Shown here one piece after another: positions 18,665-27,269 of a stretch of DNA of 40,759 nt; position 1 is the first letter of the stretch, and every line of letters starts with the position of its first letter. The notes beneath the pieces were generated by a model that worked only from the letters and a program-made list of their open reading frames with translations, had not been told where the DNA came from and ran no database searches. The translations under genes were made by a program, and so were the position numbers. Source of the DNA: Anaerolineaceae bacterium (GTDB taxonomy: Bacteria; Chloroflexota; Anaerolineae; JAAYZQ01); contig JAAYZQ010000275.1 in assembly GCA_012514775.1 (NCBI GenBank), positions 1 through 40,759 on the forward strand, in the 5' to 3' direction.

Positions 18665-19936
18665 CTATAGCGCCTTCTGCACGATCTCGACAATGTCGTA
18701 GACCTGCATGGGCTCTCGCTGGACGCTCATGGCATCCAAAAAGTTTCGCTCGCACCAGGGGCAGGCGCTGACCAACGCTTCCGCGCCGGTCGCCCTGGCC
18801 TCCGCGATCCTCTCGCCGGCGGTCCACTGCGAATAGTCGGGATAGGCCTCCCGGACACCTCCCCCCGCGCCGCAGCACCAGCTATACTCCCGAATGCGCT
18901 CCATCTCTACCAGCTCCACGCCCGGGATGCTCCTCAGGATCTCTCGCGGAGCGTCATACACGCCCCACGCCCCGTTGTACCTGGGCCTTTTCGGCTCGTA
19001 GACGACGATCTGGCCCTTGATCTTGGTCTCGACGCCATCCCACGGCACGTACGGTTCTCCCTGCCTGCCAAGGTGGCAGGGGTCGTGGTAGGTGACGGTC
19101 ATGGGCACCCCGGAACGAAAGACGATCTTGTCCTCCTGCACCAGGCGCGCCAGGTATTCCACAGTGTGGAACACCTGCACCTGCGACCCCAGTTTGGGGT
19201 ACAGGTGCTTGAAGGCGTGATAGCCATCGGCGCACGACGTGACCACCGTCTGCACGCCGGCCCGGTCCCAGGCCGCCAGGTTGGCCCTGGCCAGCCGGAC
19301 GAACTCGTCTTTGTAACCCATGGCATACACTCTGCCGCCGCAGCACATCTCCCGCTCGCCGAGGATGCCGACGTCTATCCCGACGTTTTTGAGGAGACCC
19401 ACGGCCGTCCTGGCCGATGCCTGCAGGTCCGGATCGTAGCTGAACCGGCAGCCCGCGTGGAACAGCACGCTCGCCCTTTCCGTAGCCAGCCGGGGCACGT
19501 CCAGGCCGTCGGCCCAGGCGCCCCTCGTGGCCCGGGGCTGGTGCATCGTGTTCCCCTCCTGGCCCAGGCTCTGGACGACGGCCTTGTGTGCATCCAACCC
19601 CTGGCCGTCCTCCACCAGCCTGAACTTGAGTTCGCGGACCATGTCCAGGGGCTCCAGGTTGTAGCGGCAGACCTTGCAGCTCACGGCGCACGACCCACAC
19701 GTCAGGCAGGTAAAGACAATGTCCCGAACCGTATCGGAATACCCGCTCTGGCCCCTCGAGAGGGAACGGGCGACCGCGTAGCGGCCGCGGGCGGAGTAGC
19801 TGTTAAAGTTATAGTACGAAATGCTGGGGCAGTTCTTGGCGAACCGCCAGCTCTTCATCTGATCAAAGGGGATCCACTTGCAATACGAACACTGGCTGCA
19901 TCGATCCGCCTCTGCTGCGAAATCCTCGAGTGGCAT
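18665..19936 (-). CDS. HdrD/GlcF-like Fe-S protein with two CCG domains
   Basis: A 423-residue (Fe-S)-binding oxidoreductase subunit. The N-terminal part has two cysteine sets for [4Fe-4S] clusters: Cys13, 16, 19 and a more distant Cys36 (CSQCSYC...C), then Cys77, 80, 83, 87 (CLTCGSCAVSC). Two cysteine-rich CCG domains follow, with MCCGGRV (197-203) and WCCGAGGG (353-360), each paired with a downstream or upstream Cys (SCADGYH; ACPWCERN). This is the layout of heterodisulfide reductase HdrD and glycolate oxidase GlcF. It has no membrane helix. It lies between two FAD oxidase genes, 19 and 11 bases apart, and probably takes electrons from one or both flavins. The electron acceptor is not visible. 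Confidence 0.9.
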   Translation of the reverse strand: MPLEDFAAEADRCSQCSYCKWIPFDQMKSWRFAKNCPSISYYNFNSYSARGRYAVARSLSRGQSGYSDTVRDIVFTCLTCGSCAVSCKVCRYNLEPLDMVRELKFRLVEDGQGLDAHKAVVQSLGQEGNTMHQPRATRGAWADGLDVPRLATERASVLFHAGCRFSYDPDLQASARTAVGLLKNVGIDVGILGEREMCCGGRVYAMGYKDEFVRLARANLAAWDRAGVQTVVTSCADGYHAFKHLYPKLGSQVQVFHTVEYLARLVQEDKIVFRSGVPMTVTYHDPCHLGRQGEPYVPWDGVETKIKGQIVVYEPKRPRYNGAWGVYDAPREILRSIPGVELVEMERIREYSWCCGAGGGVREAYPDYSQWTAGERIAEARATGAEALVSACPWCERNFLDAMSVQREPMQVYDIVEIVQKAL

Positions 19937-19955
19937 CTCCCATTCTCCTGTGCGC

Positions 19956-21422
19956 TTAGAAACAGAGCTTTCCCGGATTCATCACGTGGTTGGGATCAAA
20001 GATATCCTTGATCTTTTTCGTGACGTTCGCCGTCGCGGCGTCGGCGTTGTAGACCATGCCCGCCCATATCCCGTACGGCCGCGAGAAGTAGGCCTTCTGG
20101 TCAAACAGCCGCCGGCTGGCATCGCGGAACAGGGCCGCGGTCCTGAGCGTCTCGGTCTCGCTGTGGCGGTCAAACGGCAGGATGAACTCGCAATGGCAGC
20201 CGGCCCCCTGGTGCACCGGCTGGAGATAGACGGCAACCTCCGGGACCGAAAACTGATGCTCGTTGGCCGCCGCGGCCATCGTCGCCACGTACCCGGGCGT
20301 TTTGTCGAGAGTGGTCAGGAAAAACAGCTCTTGCGCGCCACCCTTCGGCCGCAGCTTCCAGTAGGGCTCAGCGGAGGGTCCCAGGAGACGCTCCAGCAGC
20401 TCGCCGCCGCGGCAGCCCGGGACCGCGGGCACCATCTCCAGGCCGAATTCCTGGGCAATGTCCCGTATGTCATCTTCCTGGGCCTGGACCTTTTCCCTGG
20501 CCAGGATCTGCGGGCCTGTGATGCCCACCACCACCGTCCAGGGGGGCAGCACGTCCTTCAGAGCAGAGACGCCATCCGCGTCGCGGGCCAGGAGGCAGGC
20601 CAGGCAGGCATTGTTCGCGATAAACAGCTCGTCGCCAAATCTGAACTTCAGGAGACGGTAGACCAGGCCGGTCAGGTCCTCCAGCCGGTCCGCGGGGACG
20701 AGAAAGAGCTTGCGAAAGCCCGGCTCCACCTCGCACTTGACCGAGGCCCAGGTGACGATGCCCATGCTGCCCTGCGCTGCCGACACGAACTTATAGAAGT
20801 CCAGTTGTGCCGGCCCGGGCCCCACGACGGGCACCAACCCCTGCTGCCAGTCCTCCTCTCTCTCCCCCCGCAAGGTGCCACCGCCGCTGTAGAACTTTTC
20901 TCCATTGCCCCACACGATCTCCAGGCTGCGCAGGGGCTCGGCCAGGTTCCACTGGTACCGGGGCGAGGTCACCGGCTCTCGCTCCAGGAGCCCGGCAATG
21001 ATCGACTTGTTGGCCCGGGGCATGAGGGGCATGATCATGCGCAGGCCCTCTTTCCGCAGCTCGGGCTGGAGCTCGCCGTGCGTCACCCCCGGCTGGATGA
21101 GCGCCAGCCTGTTTCTGCGGTCGATCTTCAGGATGCGCTTCATCCCCGACAGGTCCACGAGGACCGCTTCGGGGGCGGTGGGATGGGTATCGCCGCGCAG
21201 GTGTGGCCCGCCCGAGCTGAACGGCACCAGGGGCGTCCCCGTCTCGTTCGCCCACAGGACGATCTGCTGCACCTCATCCACGTCCCTCGGCTTGACCAGG
21301 AAGCTGGGGCTCTGGGGCGGGATCAGGTGGTGGTCCAGGGAGGCAAACTCTCCCAATCCCGGGCTCTCGAAAACGCCACCCGGGCCGACAATGTCCATGA
21401 GTCGTGCTTTTTTTGCATCCAT
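19956..21422 (-). CDS. FAD-binding oxidase, GlcD-like
   Basis: A 488-residue flavoprotein with the PCMH-type FAD fold. LVKPRDVDEVQQIVLWANET and VPFSSGGPHLRG form the pyrophosphate-binding region. Then come LIQPGVTHGELQPELRKEGL, the FVSAAQGSMGIVTWASVK segment that contacts the flavin, and a C-terminal DPNHVMNPGKLCF, which is the classic FAD-oxidase tail. It differs in sequence from the FAD oxidase at 16995, so the operon has two distinct flavin subunits. I start at the ATG at 21422 (MDAKKARLMDIVG), which has GGGGGA upstream. A longer open frame overlaps the C_GCAxxG gene. The substrate is probably a 2-hydroxy acid or related alcohol, inferred from the family only. Confidence 0.88.
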   Translation of the reverse strand: MDAKKARLMDIVGPGGVFESPGLGEFASLDHHLIPPQSPSFLVKPRDVDEVQQIVLWANETGTPLVPFSSGGPHLRGDTHPTAPEAVLVDLSGMKRILKIDRRNRLALIQPGVTHGELQPELRKEGLRMIMPLMPRANKSIIAGLLEREPVTSPRYQWNLAEPLRSLEIVWGNGEKFYSGGGTLRGEREEDWQQGLVPVVGPGPAQLDFYKFVSAAQGSMGIVTWASVKCEVEPGFRKLFLVPADRLEDLTGLVYRLLKFRFGDELFIANNACLACLLARDADGVSALKDVLPPWTVVVGITGPQILAREKVQAQEDDIRDIAQEFGLEMVPAVPGCRGGELLERLLGPSAEPYWKLRPKGGAQELFFLTTLDKTPGYVATMAAAANEHQFSVPEVAVYLQPVHQGAGCHCEFILPFDRHSETETLRTAALFRDASRRLFDQKAYFSRPYGIWAGMVYNADAATANVTKKIKDIFDPNHVMNPGKLCF

Positions 21423-21480
21423 GCGTGTCCCCCGATGGACTGAAGCCGGAACGGCTCGCGGTCGCCGCCGCCCGGCCCCC

Positions 21481-22110
21481 CTACTCCATGCTCTCGATGA
21501 CAATCTCGACAGCCAGCCGGGCCCCAATGCCCGGCAAGAGGCCGCACTTTTCGAAGCCCTTGGCCCGGGCAAAGGCCTCCATGTTTTCCGGGCTGGCCCC
21601 GGGGTCCATATACCGGCCAAACACCACGTGCTCGTGGATCTGGGGGCAGAGGACAAAGCCAACCTGCTCTTCAAAGCGGGCCATGAACTGCTGCGCCGCG
21701 CCCATCGTCGCCCCCACCGCCTCTTGATCCAACACGTCCTCGCTGCCAAAGTACAGCCCCAGGGCAATGAGCCCGCCCGTCACGCCGCCGCACATCCAGC
21801 CCGTCCCGCCAAAGCCGGGGAAGGGAGACAGGGCCTTCACGATCTCCATCGAGCCCAGGCCAAGCTCTTCCAGGGCAGCCAGGGCCGTGCCCCGGGCACA
21901 GTTGCACGCCAGGAGATTGTACTCTTCGCCCCGCCGCTGAACGCGCTCCAGGATCTGCGCTTTGTGGGCCACCATCTCTTCCCCGTCGAGGATCTTCCGG
22001 GGGATGCCCTCCGCGGCCAGCCTCTTGAGCCGGGCCTCAATGGCCGGGAGGTCCCAGTCTCTCTCCGCCAGTTCCTGCACCCTGGCCCATAACGCCTGAT
22101 AGTCCGCCAT
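21481..22110 (-). CDS. C_GCAxxG_C_C-type putative redox protein
   Basis: A 209-residue soluble protein resembling the C_GCAxxG_C_C family of putative redox-active proteins. Cys69 and Cys71 lie in ACNCARGTALAALEELGLG. A glycine-rich segment with Cys107 (FGGTGWMCGGVTGGLIALGL) follows, and Cys155 and Cys189 lie further on. The spacing is a variant of the named motif. Such proteins are often found beside flavin or Fe-S redox enzymes, and their electron-transfer role is proposed, not proven. The start at 22110 has AAGGAGG. It lies in the operon between the HD-domain gene (70-base gap) and an FAD oxidase (58-base gap). N-terminal residues 1-65 form a charged helical region. Confidence 0.8.
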   Translation of the reverse strand: MADYQALWARVQELAERDWDLPAIEARLKRLAAEGIPRKILDGEEMVAHKAQILERVQRRGEEYNLLACNCARGTALAALEELGLGSMEIVKALSPFPGFGGTGWMCGGVTGGLIALGLYFGSEDVLDQEAVGATMGAAQQFMARFEEQVGFVLCPQIHEHVVFGRYMDPGASPENMEAFARAKGFEKCGLLPGIGARLAVEIVIESME

Positions 22111-22180
22111 GACTCGCCCTCCTTTTCGCCAGGTGGTCAGCCGCCGCCGGCGGCTAGCATCGATGACGTCGCCGTCTTGC

Positions 22181-22771
22181 CTACGGCCGGTCCCGCCCCT
22201 CGCGAACCTCGAGATCGACGCCGAACAGCTCGCCCAGCCAGCGCCCCTTTTTCTCGCCGGCCCACACTTCGGTCGCGCAACCAAAGGGGCATTCGAGCCA
22301 GACCTCCATCCGGCCGCCGTTGATCCAGACCTCCAGGTGGCGGACGGCGTCGGTATGGCTGCGGTCCAGGCCATCGGCCAGGCGCAACAGGGCGCCCAGG
22401 ACCTCCACGATCTCGCGCTCCTCGGGCTCGAGGCTGGCCAGGCCCGCGTGGCTCGCGCTGGGCCGCGCGCCCCGGTGGTAGCGGGCGACGTTGGCCACGA
22501 TCCGCTTCTCTCGCTCGCCCAGGCCGGGCAGCCGGGCCTTCATGATGTAGCGATAGGCCGTCTTGTGGTGTCCCTCGTAGCCCTCCACGTAGCCGATGTC
22601 GTGCAACAGGCCGGCGCAGATGAGGAGGTCGCGGTAGGCGTCGTCGAGGCCATGCAGGCCCGACGTCTGGTCGAACAGGAGGGCGGCCAGGCGCGCATCC
22701 TGCCGCGAATGCTCTTCTTCAAAGCCCAGGCTGCGTCCCAGGGCTATGCATGCGGCAAAGGTCTCTTCCAT
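22181..22771 (-). CDS. HD-domain phosphohydrolase-like protein
   Basis: A 196-residue protein with an HD metal-binding domain like that at the C-terminus of Ppx/GppA exopolyphosphatases. HDIGY (57-61) gives the HD pair, HHKTAYRYIM follows, then RYHRGARPS (97-105) and LLRLADGLDRSH (128-139), all typical of this family. It lacks the N-terminal exopolyphosphatase ATPase domain, so it is a stand-alone HD unit that may hydrolyse a nucleotide or phosphate ester. The last ~50 residues (VWINGGRMEVWLECPFG) look like a small beta domain. I chose the ATG at 22771. The longer open frame to 22939 runs upstream of the -10 promoter element. It is the first gene of the redox operon. Confidence 0.85.
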   Translation of the reverse strand: MEETFAACIALGRSLGFEEEHSRQDARLAALLFDQTSGLHGLDDAYRDLLICAGLLHDIGYVEGYEGHHKTAYRYIMKARLPGLGEREKRIVANVARYHRGARPSASHAGLASLEPEEREIVEVLGALLRLADGLDRSHTDAVRHLEVWINGGRMEVWLECPFGCATEVWAGEKKGRWLGELFGVDLEVREGRDRP

Positions 22772-22835
22772 CTCTCCCCCGAACGGGCTGCCAGCGTACT
22801 GTGCACCCCAGGGCTCACCACGATACCGCCACAAG

Positions 22836-22864
22836 ATTATATCATTTTTGCGTGCAGATGTCAC
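22836..22864 (-). promoter_or_regulatory. promoter of HD/redox operon
   Basis: On the minus strand, GTGACA, 17 bases, TATAAT: five of six and six of six matches to sigma70. It drives the five minus-strand genes from 22771 to 16995. Confidence 0.75.
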
Positions 22865-22922
22865 ACGTGAGCAACGGCCTATCCGTGAGCCCGCCACGTC
22901 AGATGAAACAGCAGCCTCAAAC

Positions 22923-22951
22923 TTGCTGCCCCCTCCCATCTATGGTATAGT
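22923..22951 (+). promoter_or_regulatory. promoter of ubiD operon
   Basis: TTGCTG, 17 bases, TATAGT, about 65 bases before the ubiD ATG. The -10 is good and the -35 weak. It is divergent from the redox-operon promoter. Confidence 0.55.
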
Positions 22952-23016
22952 TCGGCCGCACGAGTTTTTGTATTCACAGTTCCAACAACTATCCGTGCCA
23001 GAAACGAAGGGAAAGC

Positions 23017-24480
23017 ATGGCCTTCGATAGCCTGCAAGAGCTGGTCTCGCTGCTGGAGGAGCGGGGAGAATTAAAGCGGGTCAGCGCGCCTGTCAGCGCC
23101 GAGCTGGAGATTACCGAGATCGTCGACCGGGTGAGCAAGGGGCCGGCGGCAAGGAACGTCGCCCTGCTCTTCGAGAACGTGAAGGGGCACGACATGCCGG
23201 TCCTGGTGAATGCCATGGGCAGCGCCAGGCGCATGGCCTGGGCCCTGGGAGTCGGCGAGCTGGACGACCTCAACCGCAACCTCTCGGCCCTGCTGGATAC
23301 CCGCCTGCCCCAGGGCCTGGGCGACGCCGCGACGCGCGGCGCCGGGCTGTGGCAGGCGCTGCGCAGCGTCGGACTGCGCCCGCAGATGGTACGCCGCGCT
23401 CCCTGCCAGGAGATCGTGCGCACCGCTGACGGCTCCCTCGACGAGCTGCCCATCCTGAAGTGTTGGCCCAAGGACGGTGGCCGCTACATCACCCTGCCCC
23501 AGGTCATCACCCGCGACCCGGTCACCGGCGTCCGCAACGTGGGCATGTACCGCCTGCAGCAGCTCGACGCCCGCACCCTGGCCATGCACTGGCAGCGCCA
23601 CAAGGGCGGCGCCGAGCACGAGCGCCAGGCCCGCGTCAAGCAGGCAGACCGGATTCCGGCGGCCATCGCCCTCGGCGGAGACCCGGCCGAGACCTGGTGC
23701 GCCTCGGCGCCCCTGCCGCCCAACGTCGACGAGTACCTGCTGGCTGGCTGGCTGCGGGGCAAGCCGGTGCGCTTTGTGCGCGCCGTGAGCCAGCCCCTGG
23801 AGGTGCCCGCCGGGGCCGACATCGTCATTGAGGGTTATGTCGACCTGGGGGACCGGCGCCTGGAAGGGCCCTTTGGCGACCACACCGGCTACTACACGCC
23901 GCCCGACTATTACCCGGCCTTTCACGTCACCGCCATCACGCGCCGGCGCCAGGCCATCTATCCCGCCACCGTTGTCGGCCGGCCACCCATGGAAGATTAC
24001 TGGATGGGCAAGGCCACCGAGCGCCTCTTCCTGCCCCTCATGCGCCTCTTCCAGGGCGAGATCGTGGACGTGAATATGCCGGCCGAGGGTGTCTTTCATA
24101 ACCTGGTCATTGTCAGCATCCGCAAGCGCTTCCCGGGCCACGCCCACAAGATCATCTATGGCCTGTGGGGCCTGGGCTTGATGATGCTGGCCAAGGCCAT
24201 CGTCGTCGTGGACGCCACCGTCGACGTCCAGGACCTGTCAGAGGTCGCGTGGCGGGTGCTGGGCAACGTAGACTGGCGCCGCGACGTGATCATTGCCGAC
24301 GGCCCGGTAGACGACCTGGACCACTCGGCCCCGCGGGCGGCCTTTGGCGCCAAGATCGGCGTGGACGCCACGTCCAAGGGGCCGGAGGACGGTCACCCCC
24401 GGGGCTGGCCCGAAGAGGTATGCAACCTGGACCAGATCCGGGAGCTCGTCGACCGCCGCTGGCAGGAGTACGGCTTATGA
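23017..24480 (+). CDS. ubiD: UbiD-family decarboxylase (MqnL-like)
   Basis: A 487-residue UbiD-family decarboxylase, which uses prenylated FMN to remove a carboxylate from an aromatic ring. It matches classic UbiD along its length: ELEITEIVDRVSKGP, the NVGMYRLQ segment, HWQRHKGGAEHER, LEVPAGADIVIEGYVD, EGPFGDHTGYYTPPDYYP and GRPPMEDYWMG. The C-terminal KIGVDATSKGP segment is also conserved. The Asp in PFGDHTG is the same as in E. coli UbiD. A prenyltransferase of UbiA/MqnP type follows after 40 bases, and together they point to the futalosine route to menaquinone, where MqnL and MqnP are UbiD and UbiA homologues. AAGGGAAAGC precedes the ATG. The cognate flavin prenyltransferase (UbiX) is not in the window. 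Confidence 0.9.
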   Translation: MAFDSLQELVSLLEERGELKRVSAPVSAELEITEIVDRVSKGPAARNVALLFENVKGHDMPVLVNAMGSARRMAWALGVGELDDLNRNLSALLDTRLPQGLGDAATRGAGLWQALRSVGLRPQMVRRAPCQEIVRTADGSLDELPILKCWPKDGGRYITLPQVITRDPVTGVRNVGMYRLQQLDARTLAMHWQRHKGGAEHERQARVKQADRIPAAIALGGDPAETWCASAPLPPNVDEYLLAGWLRGKPVRFVRAVSQPLEVPAGADIVIEGYVDLGDRRLEGPFGDHTGYYTPPDYYPAFHVTAITRRRQAIYPATVVGRPPMEDYWMGKATERLFLPLMRLFQGEIVDVNMPAEGVFHNLVIVSIRKRFPGHAHKIIYGLWGLGLMMLAKAIVVVDATVDVQDLSEVAWRVLGNVDWRRDVIIADGPVDDLDHSAPRAAFGAKIGVDATSKGPEDGHPRGWPEEVCNLDQIRELVDRRWQEYGL

Positions 24481-24520
24481 CGCTCCATTTCGCAGCCCAT
24501 CAACGGCGAGGCTGCCAACC

Positions 24521-25393
24521 ATGAAGCAAATCCGCACCTTCCTGGAGATGATCCGCTTCGAGCACACCGTCTTTGCCCTGCCCTTTGCCTACCTGGGCAT
24601 GGTGCTGGCCGCAAACGGCTGGCCGTCGTGGTTCAAATTCGCGTGGATCACGGTGGCCATGGTATCGGCCCGGACCCTGGCCATGACGGTCAACCGGCTG
24701 GCGGATCGCGACCTGGACGCCCGCAACCCTCGCACGGCAGGACGGGCCATCCCCGCCGGCCGGCTGAGCCTGGGCAGCGCCCGGGCGGCGGCAGTCATCG
24801 CGGCGCTGCTCCTGGCCCTGGCCTCGTGGCTGCTCAATCCCCTCTGCCTCTGGCTGCTGCCCCTGGCCGGCGTCCTGCTCCTGGGCTACCACTACACCAA
24901 GCGCTTTACCTGGCTCAGCCATTGGGTGCTGGGTTTCACCGACGGCGCCGCGGCCATGGGCGCCTGGATCGCCATGCAGCCGGGGCCTGATCCGGCCAGC
25001 CTGCTCCACCCGGTGCCCTGGCTCCTGTGGCTGGCGGTCACGGCCTGGATCGCCGGCTTTGACCTGCTCTACGCCTGCCAGGACACCGAGTTTGACCGCA
25101 GCGCCGGGCTCCACTCCGTGCCGGCCCGCTTTGGCAACGCCGCCGCCCTCCGCCTGGCGCGCATCAACCACGTGGTGACGGTGGTGCTCCTGGCGGCCAC
25201 CGCCCTCCTGGCCGGCCTGGGCTGGCCCTTCTGGCTGGGTCTCGCCGCCATCGTCGCCCTCCTGGTCTACGAGCACTCGCTGGTGCGGCCCGACGACCTC
25301 TCGCGGCTCGACGTGGCCTTTTTCAACGTCAACGGCTATGTCAGTGTCATCGCCTTCGTCGCCGTCCTGGCGGCAGTGTTGCTCCCGTCGTGA
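24521..25393 (+). CDS. mqnP: UbiA-family prenyltransferase (MqnP-like)
   Basis: A 290-residue integral membrane prenyltransferase with about eight hydrophobic helices. The two Asp-rich motifs are present: NRLADRDLDARNPRTAGRAI (about 58-77) and CQDTEFDRSAGLHSVPARFG (about 185-204). They bind the Mg-diphosphate of the prenyl donor. The NPRTAGRxIPAG and GLxSxPxRFG forms are typical of the UbiA-like enzymes of the futalosine pathway, which attach the polyprenyl tail in menaquinone synthesis. I chose the ATG at 24521, where the first helix begins (MKQIRTFLEMIRFEHTVFAL), because the longer frame overlaps ubiD out of frame. It lies between ubiD and an ABC lipoprotein gene in one operon. Confidence 0.88.
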   Translation: MKQIRTFLEMIRFEHTVFALPFAYLGMVLAANGWPSWFKFAWITVAMVSARTLAMTVNRLADRDLDARNPRTAGRAIPAGRLSLGSARAAAVIAALLLALASWLLNPLCLWLLPLAGVLLLGYHYTKRFTWLSHWVLGFTDGAAAMGAWIAMQPGPDPASLLHPVPWLLWLAVTAWIAGFDLLYACQDTEFDRSAGLHSVPARFGNAAALRLARINHVVTVVLLAATALLAGLGWPFWLGLAAIVALLVYEHSLVRPDDLSRLDVAFFNVNGYVSVIAFVAVLAAVLLPS

Positions 25394-25424
25394 GAGCCAA
25401 TGGTCCAAAGGAGGAAAGCAACAA

Positions 25425-26417
25425 ATGAGCGCCCATAGGTTTCTGGCCATGATCCTGGTTCTTGTCTTGTTGAGCGCCTGCGGTCCCGTCGCTTCGCCCT
25501 TTCCGCCGGCGGCCGAATCCCCCGCCGCTTCGGGCGACCAGGGCGACGTGGAGACCCTACGCATCGCCCTGTTGCCCATCCTCGACGTCCTGCCCTTCCA
25601 CGTGGCCGAGCAGAACGGCTACTTTGAGCAGGTGGGCGTCAAGGTCGAGGGGGTGGCCGTCAAGAGTGCCCAGGAGCGCGACACGCTGATTCAAACCGGC
25701 CAGGCGGACGGCATGGTCAGCGACCTCATCGCCGCGGCGGTGTTCAACCAGCACGGCGCCCAGATCAAGGCCGTGCGCACTGCCCGCGCCGTCTATCCCG
25801 GCGCGCCGCAGTTTCGCCTGCTGGCCCGGCCCGGCAGCGACTGGACCTCGCCGGCGGACCTGGCCGGCGTGCAGGTGGCCGTCTCCGAGAACACGGTCAT
25901 CGAGTACATCACCCACCGCATGCTCGAAAAGGCCGGCCTGTCGGGCGACCAGATCGCCGTCCAGGAGGTCACAGCCATCCCGGTACGCTTTGAGTTGCTC
26001 ATCAACGGCGAGATCGAGGCCGCCACGCTGCCCGATCCCCTGGGCTCGGGGGCCATGGCCGCCGGTGCCGTCCTCCTGATGGACGATACGGCCATCTCGG
26101 ACCTGTCGCTCTCTATCGTGGCCTTTAGCGTCGAGTCGCTGCAGGCCCGGCCCGAGGCGGTGCGCCGTTTCCTCCGCGCCTGGAGCATGGCCGTTGACGA
26201 GATGAACAGCAACCCCGAAGCCTACGACTCGCTCCTCGTCGAGGTCGGCCGCGTGCCCGAGTCGATCCAGGGCAGTTTCCAGATGCCGCCCTTCCCCGAA
26301 GACCTGGTGCCGGACCCCGAGCAGGTGGCCGACGCCGTCCAGTGGGCGCTGGGAGCAGGCCTGATAGAAAACGATGTCCCTTACGATGAGATCGTGGATG
26401 ACAGCTTTTTGCCCTAG
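25425..26417 (+). CDS. ABC substrate-binding lipoprotein, NitT/TauT type
   Basis: A 330-residue periplasmic-type binding protein. A signal peptide ends in the lipobox LLSACG with the lipidated Cys19. The mature protein opens with ETLRIALLPILDVLPFHVAEQNGYFEQVGVKV-type sequence, the NMT1/SsuA/TauA-like fold used for nitrate, sulfonates, pyrimidine precursors and other small anions or aromatics. I see no residue set that fixes the ligand. AAAGGAGGAAAG precedes the ATG at 25425, which lies 31 bases after mqnP. The ATPase gene starts 12 bases after its stop, giving a full importer. Its place behind ubiD and mqnP may hint at a menaquinone-related or aromatic ligand, and its place before larE at a cofactor precursor. 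Both are guesses. Confidence 0.88.
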   Translation: MSAHRFLAMILVLVLLSACGPVASPFPPAAESPAASGDQGDVETLRIALLPILDVLPFHVAEQNGYFEQVGVKVEGVAVKSAQERDTLIQTGQADGMVSDLIAAAVFNQHGAQIKAVRTARAVYPGAPQFRLLARPGSDWTSPADLAGVQVAVSENTVIEYITHRMLEKAGLSGDQIAVQEVTAIPVRFELLINGEIEAATLPDPLGSGAMAAGAVLLMDDTAISDLSLSIVAFSVESLQARPEAVRRFLRAWSMAVDEMNSNPEAYDSLLVEVGRVPESIQGSFQMPPFPEDLVPDPEQVADAVQWALGAGLIENDVPYDEIVDDSFLP

Positions 26418-26429
26418 GGGTTCGGAAGG

Positions 26430-27269
26430 GTGGGCCTGACCGTGCCTGTCATGCCCGCCATGCCCGCCATGCCCGAGATGATCGAGGTTCGCGATCTCAC
26501 CTTCGCCTATCCCGGCCAGCCCCCCCTTTTCGAGGGGTTGAGCTGGCAGGTGACGGGCGACGAATCGTGGTGCGTCATCGGCCCTTCGGGCTGCGGCAAA
26601 TCGACGCTCCTCTACCTGCTGGCCGGGCTGCGCCACCCGACGGCGGGCGAGATCCGGATAGGCGGCCAGAAGCTGGCCCGCCCGCGGCCGCAGACAGGCC
26701 TCATCTTGCAGGACTATGGCCTGCTGCCCTGGGCCACGGTGGCCGAGAACGCCGCCCTCGGCCTGCGCGTCCGTCGCTTCTACGGGCCCGACGGCCGCCA
26801 CGCACCCTCGGGCCAGCAGTTGCGCCGGGTCGAGATCGCCGAGCGCGCCGGCTTCTGGCTGGCGCGGCTGGGCATCGCCGAGTTGGCCAACCAGTACCCG
26901 GCCCAGATCTCGGGCGGGCAGCGCCAGCGCACCGCCATCGCCCGCACCCTGGCCCTCAACCCGGACCTGCTGCTCATGGACGAGCCCTTCTCGTCGCTGG
27001 ACGCCCTTACCCGCGAGGACCTGGAGAGGCTGACCCTGGAGCTGCGGGCTGAAACGGGGGTCACCACCCTGGTCGTCACCCACAACATCGAGGAGGCAGT
27101 ATACCTGGGACAGCGGCTGCTGGTCCTGAGGCGGCCGCCCCACTGCGAGCCCCTGGTGGTGGACAACTGGGAGGCGGGCCAGCCCGGCTATCGCCAGCAG
27201 CCCGAGTTCCAGGCGCGCTGCAACCAGTTGCGCGCCCTCCTGGAAGAATCGGCCCATGCGCCGGCGTGA
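26430..27269 (+). CDS. ABC transporter ATP-binding protein, NitT/TauT type
   Basis: A 279-residue ATPase subunit with Walker A GPSGCGKST, Q-loop LILQDYGLLPW, signature ISGGQRQR, Walker B LLLMDEP and switch His in VVTHN. All are intact. It energises the import of whatever the preceding lipoprotein binds. The exact start is uncertain: GTG at 26430 lies directly behind GGAAGG with almost no spacer, while GTG at 26442 or ATG at 26451 are better spaced. The N-terminal residues are a small repeat (MPAMPAMPEM) from a nine-base repeat in the DNA, and the conserved domain begins at MIEVRDLTFAYPG. It overlaps the permease gene by 14 bases. Confidence 0.92.
   Translation: MGLTVPVMPAMPAMPEMIEVRDLTFAYPGQPPLFEGLSWQVTGDESWCVIGPSGCGKSTLLYLLAGLRHPTAGEIRIGGQKLARPRPQTGLILQDYGLLPWATVAENAALGLRVRRFYGPDGRHAPSGQQLRRVEIAERAGFWLARLGIAELANQYPAQISGGQRQRTAIARTLALNPDLLLMDEPFSSLDALTREDLERLTLELRAETGVTTLVVTHNIEEAVYLGQRLLVLRRPPHCEPLVVDNWEAGQPGYRQQPEFQARCNQLRALLEESAHAPA

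Noticed and set aside
16995..19936. Naming the FAD/Fe-S genes glcD and glcF (glycolate oxidase)
   Set aside because: The domain order fits, but the FAD proteins are not close enough to fix the substrate, and no glycolate genes are near.
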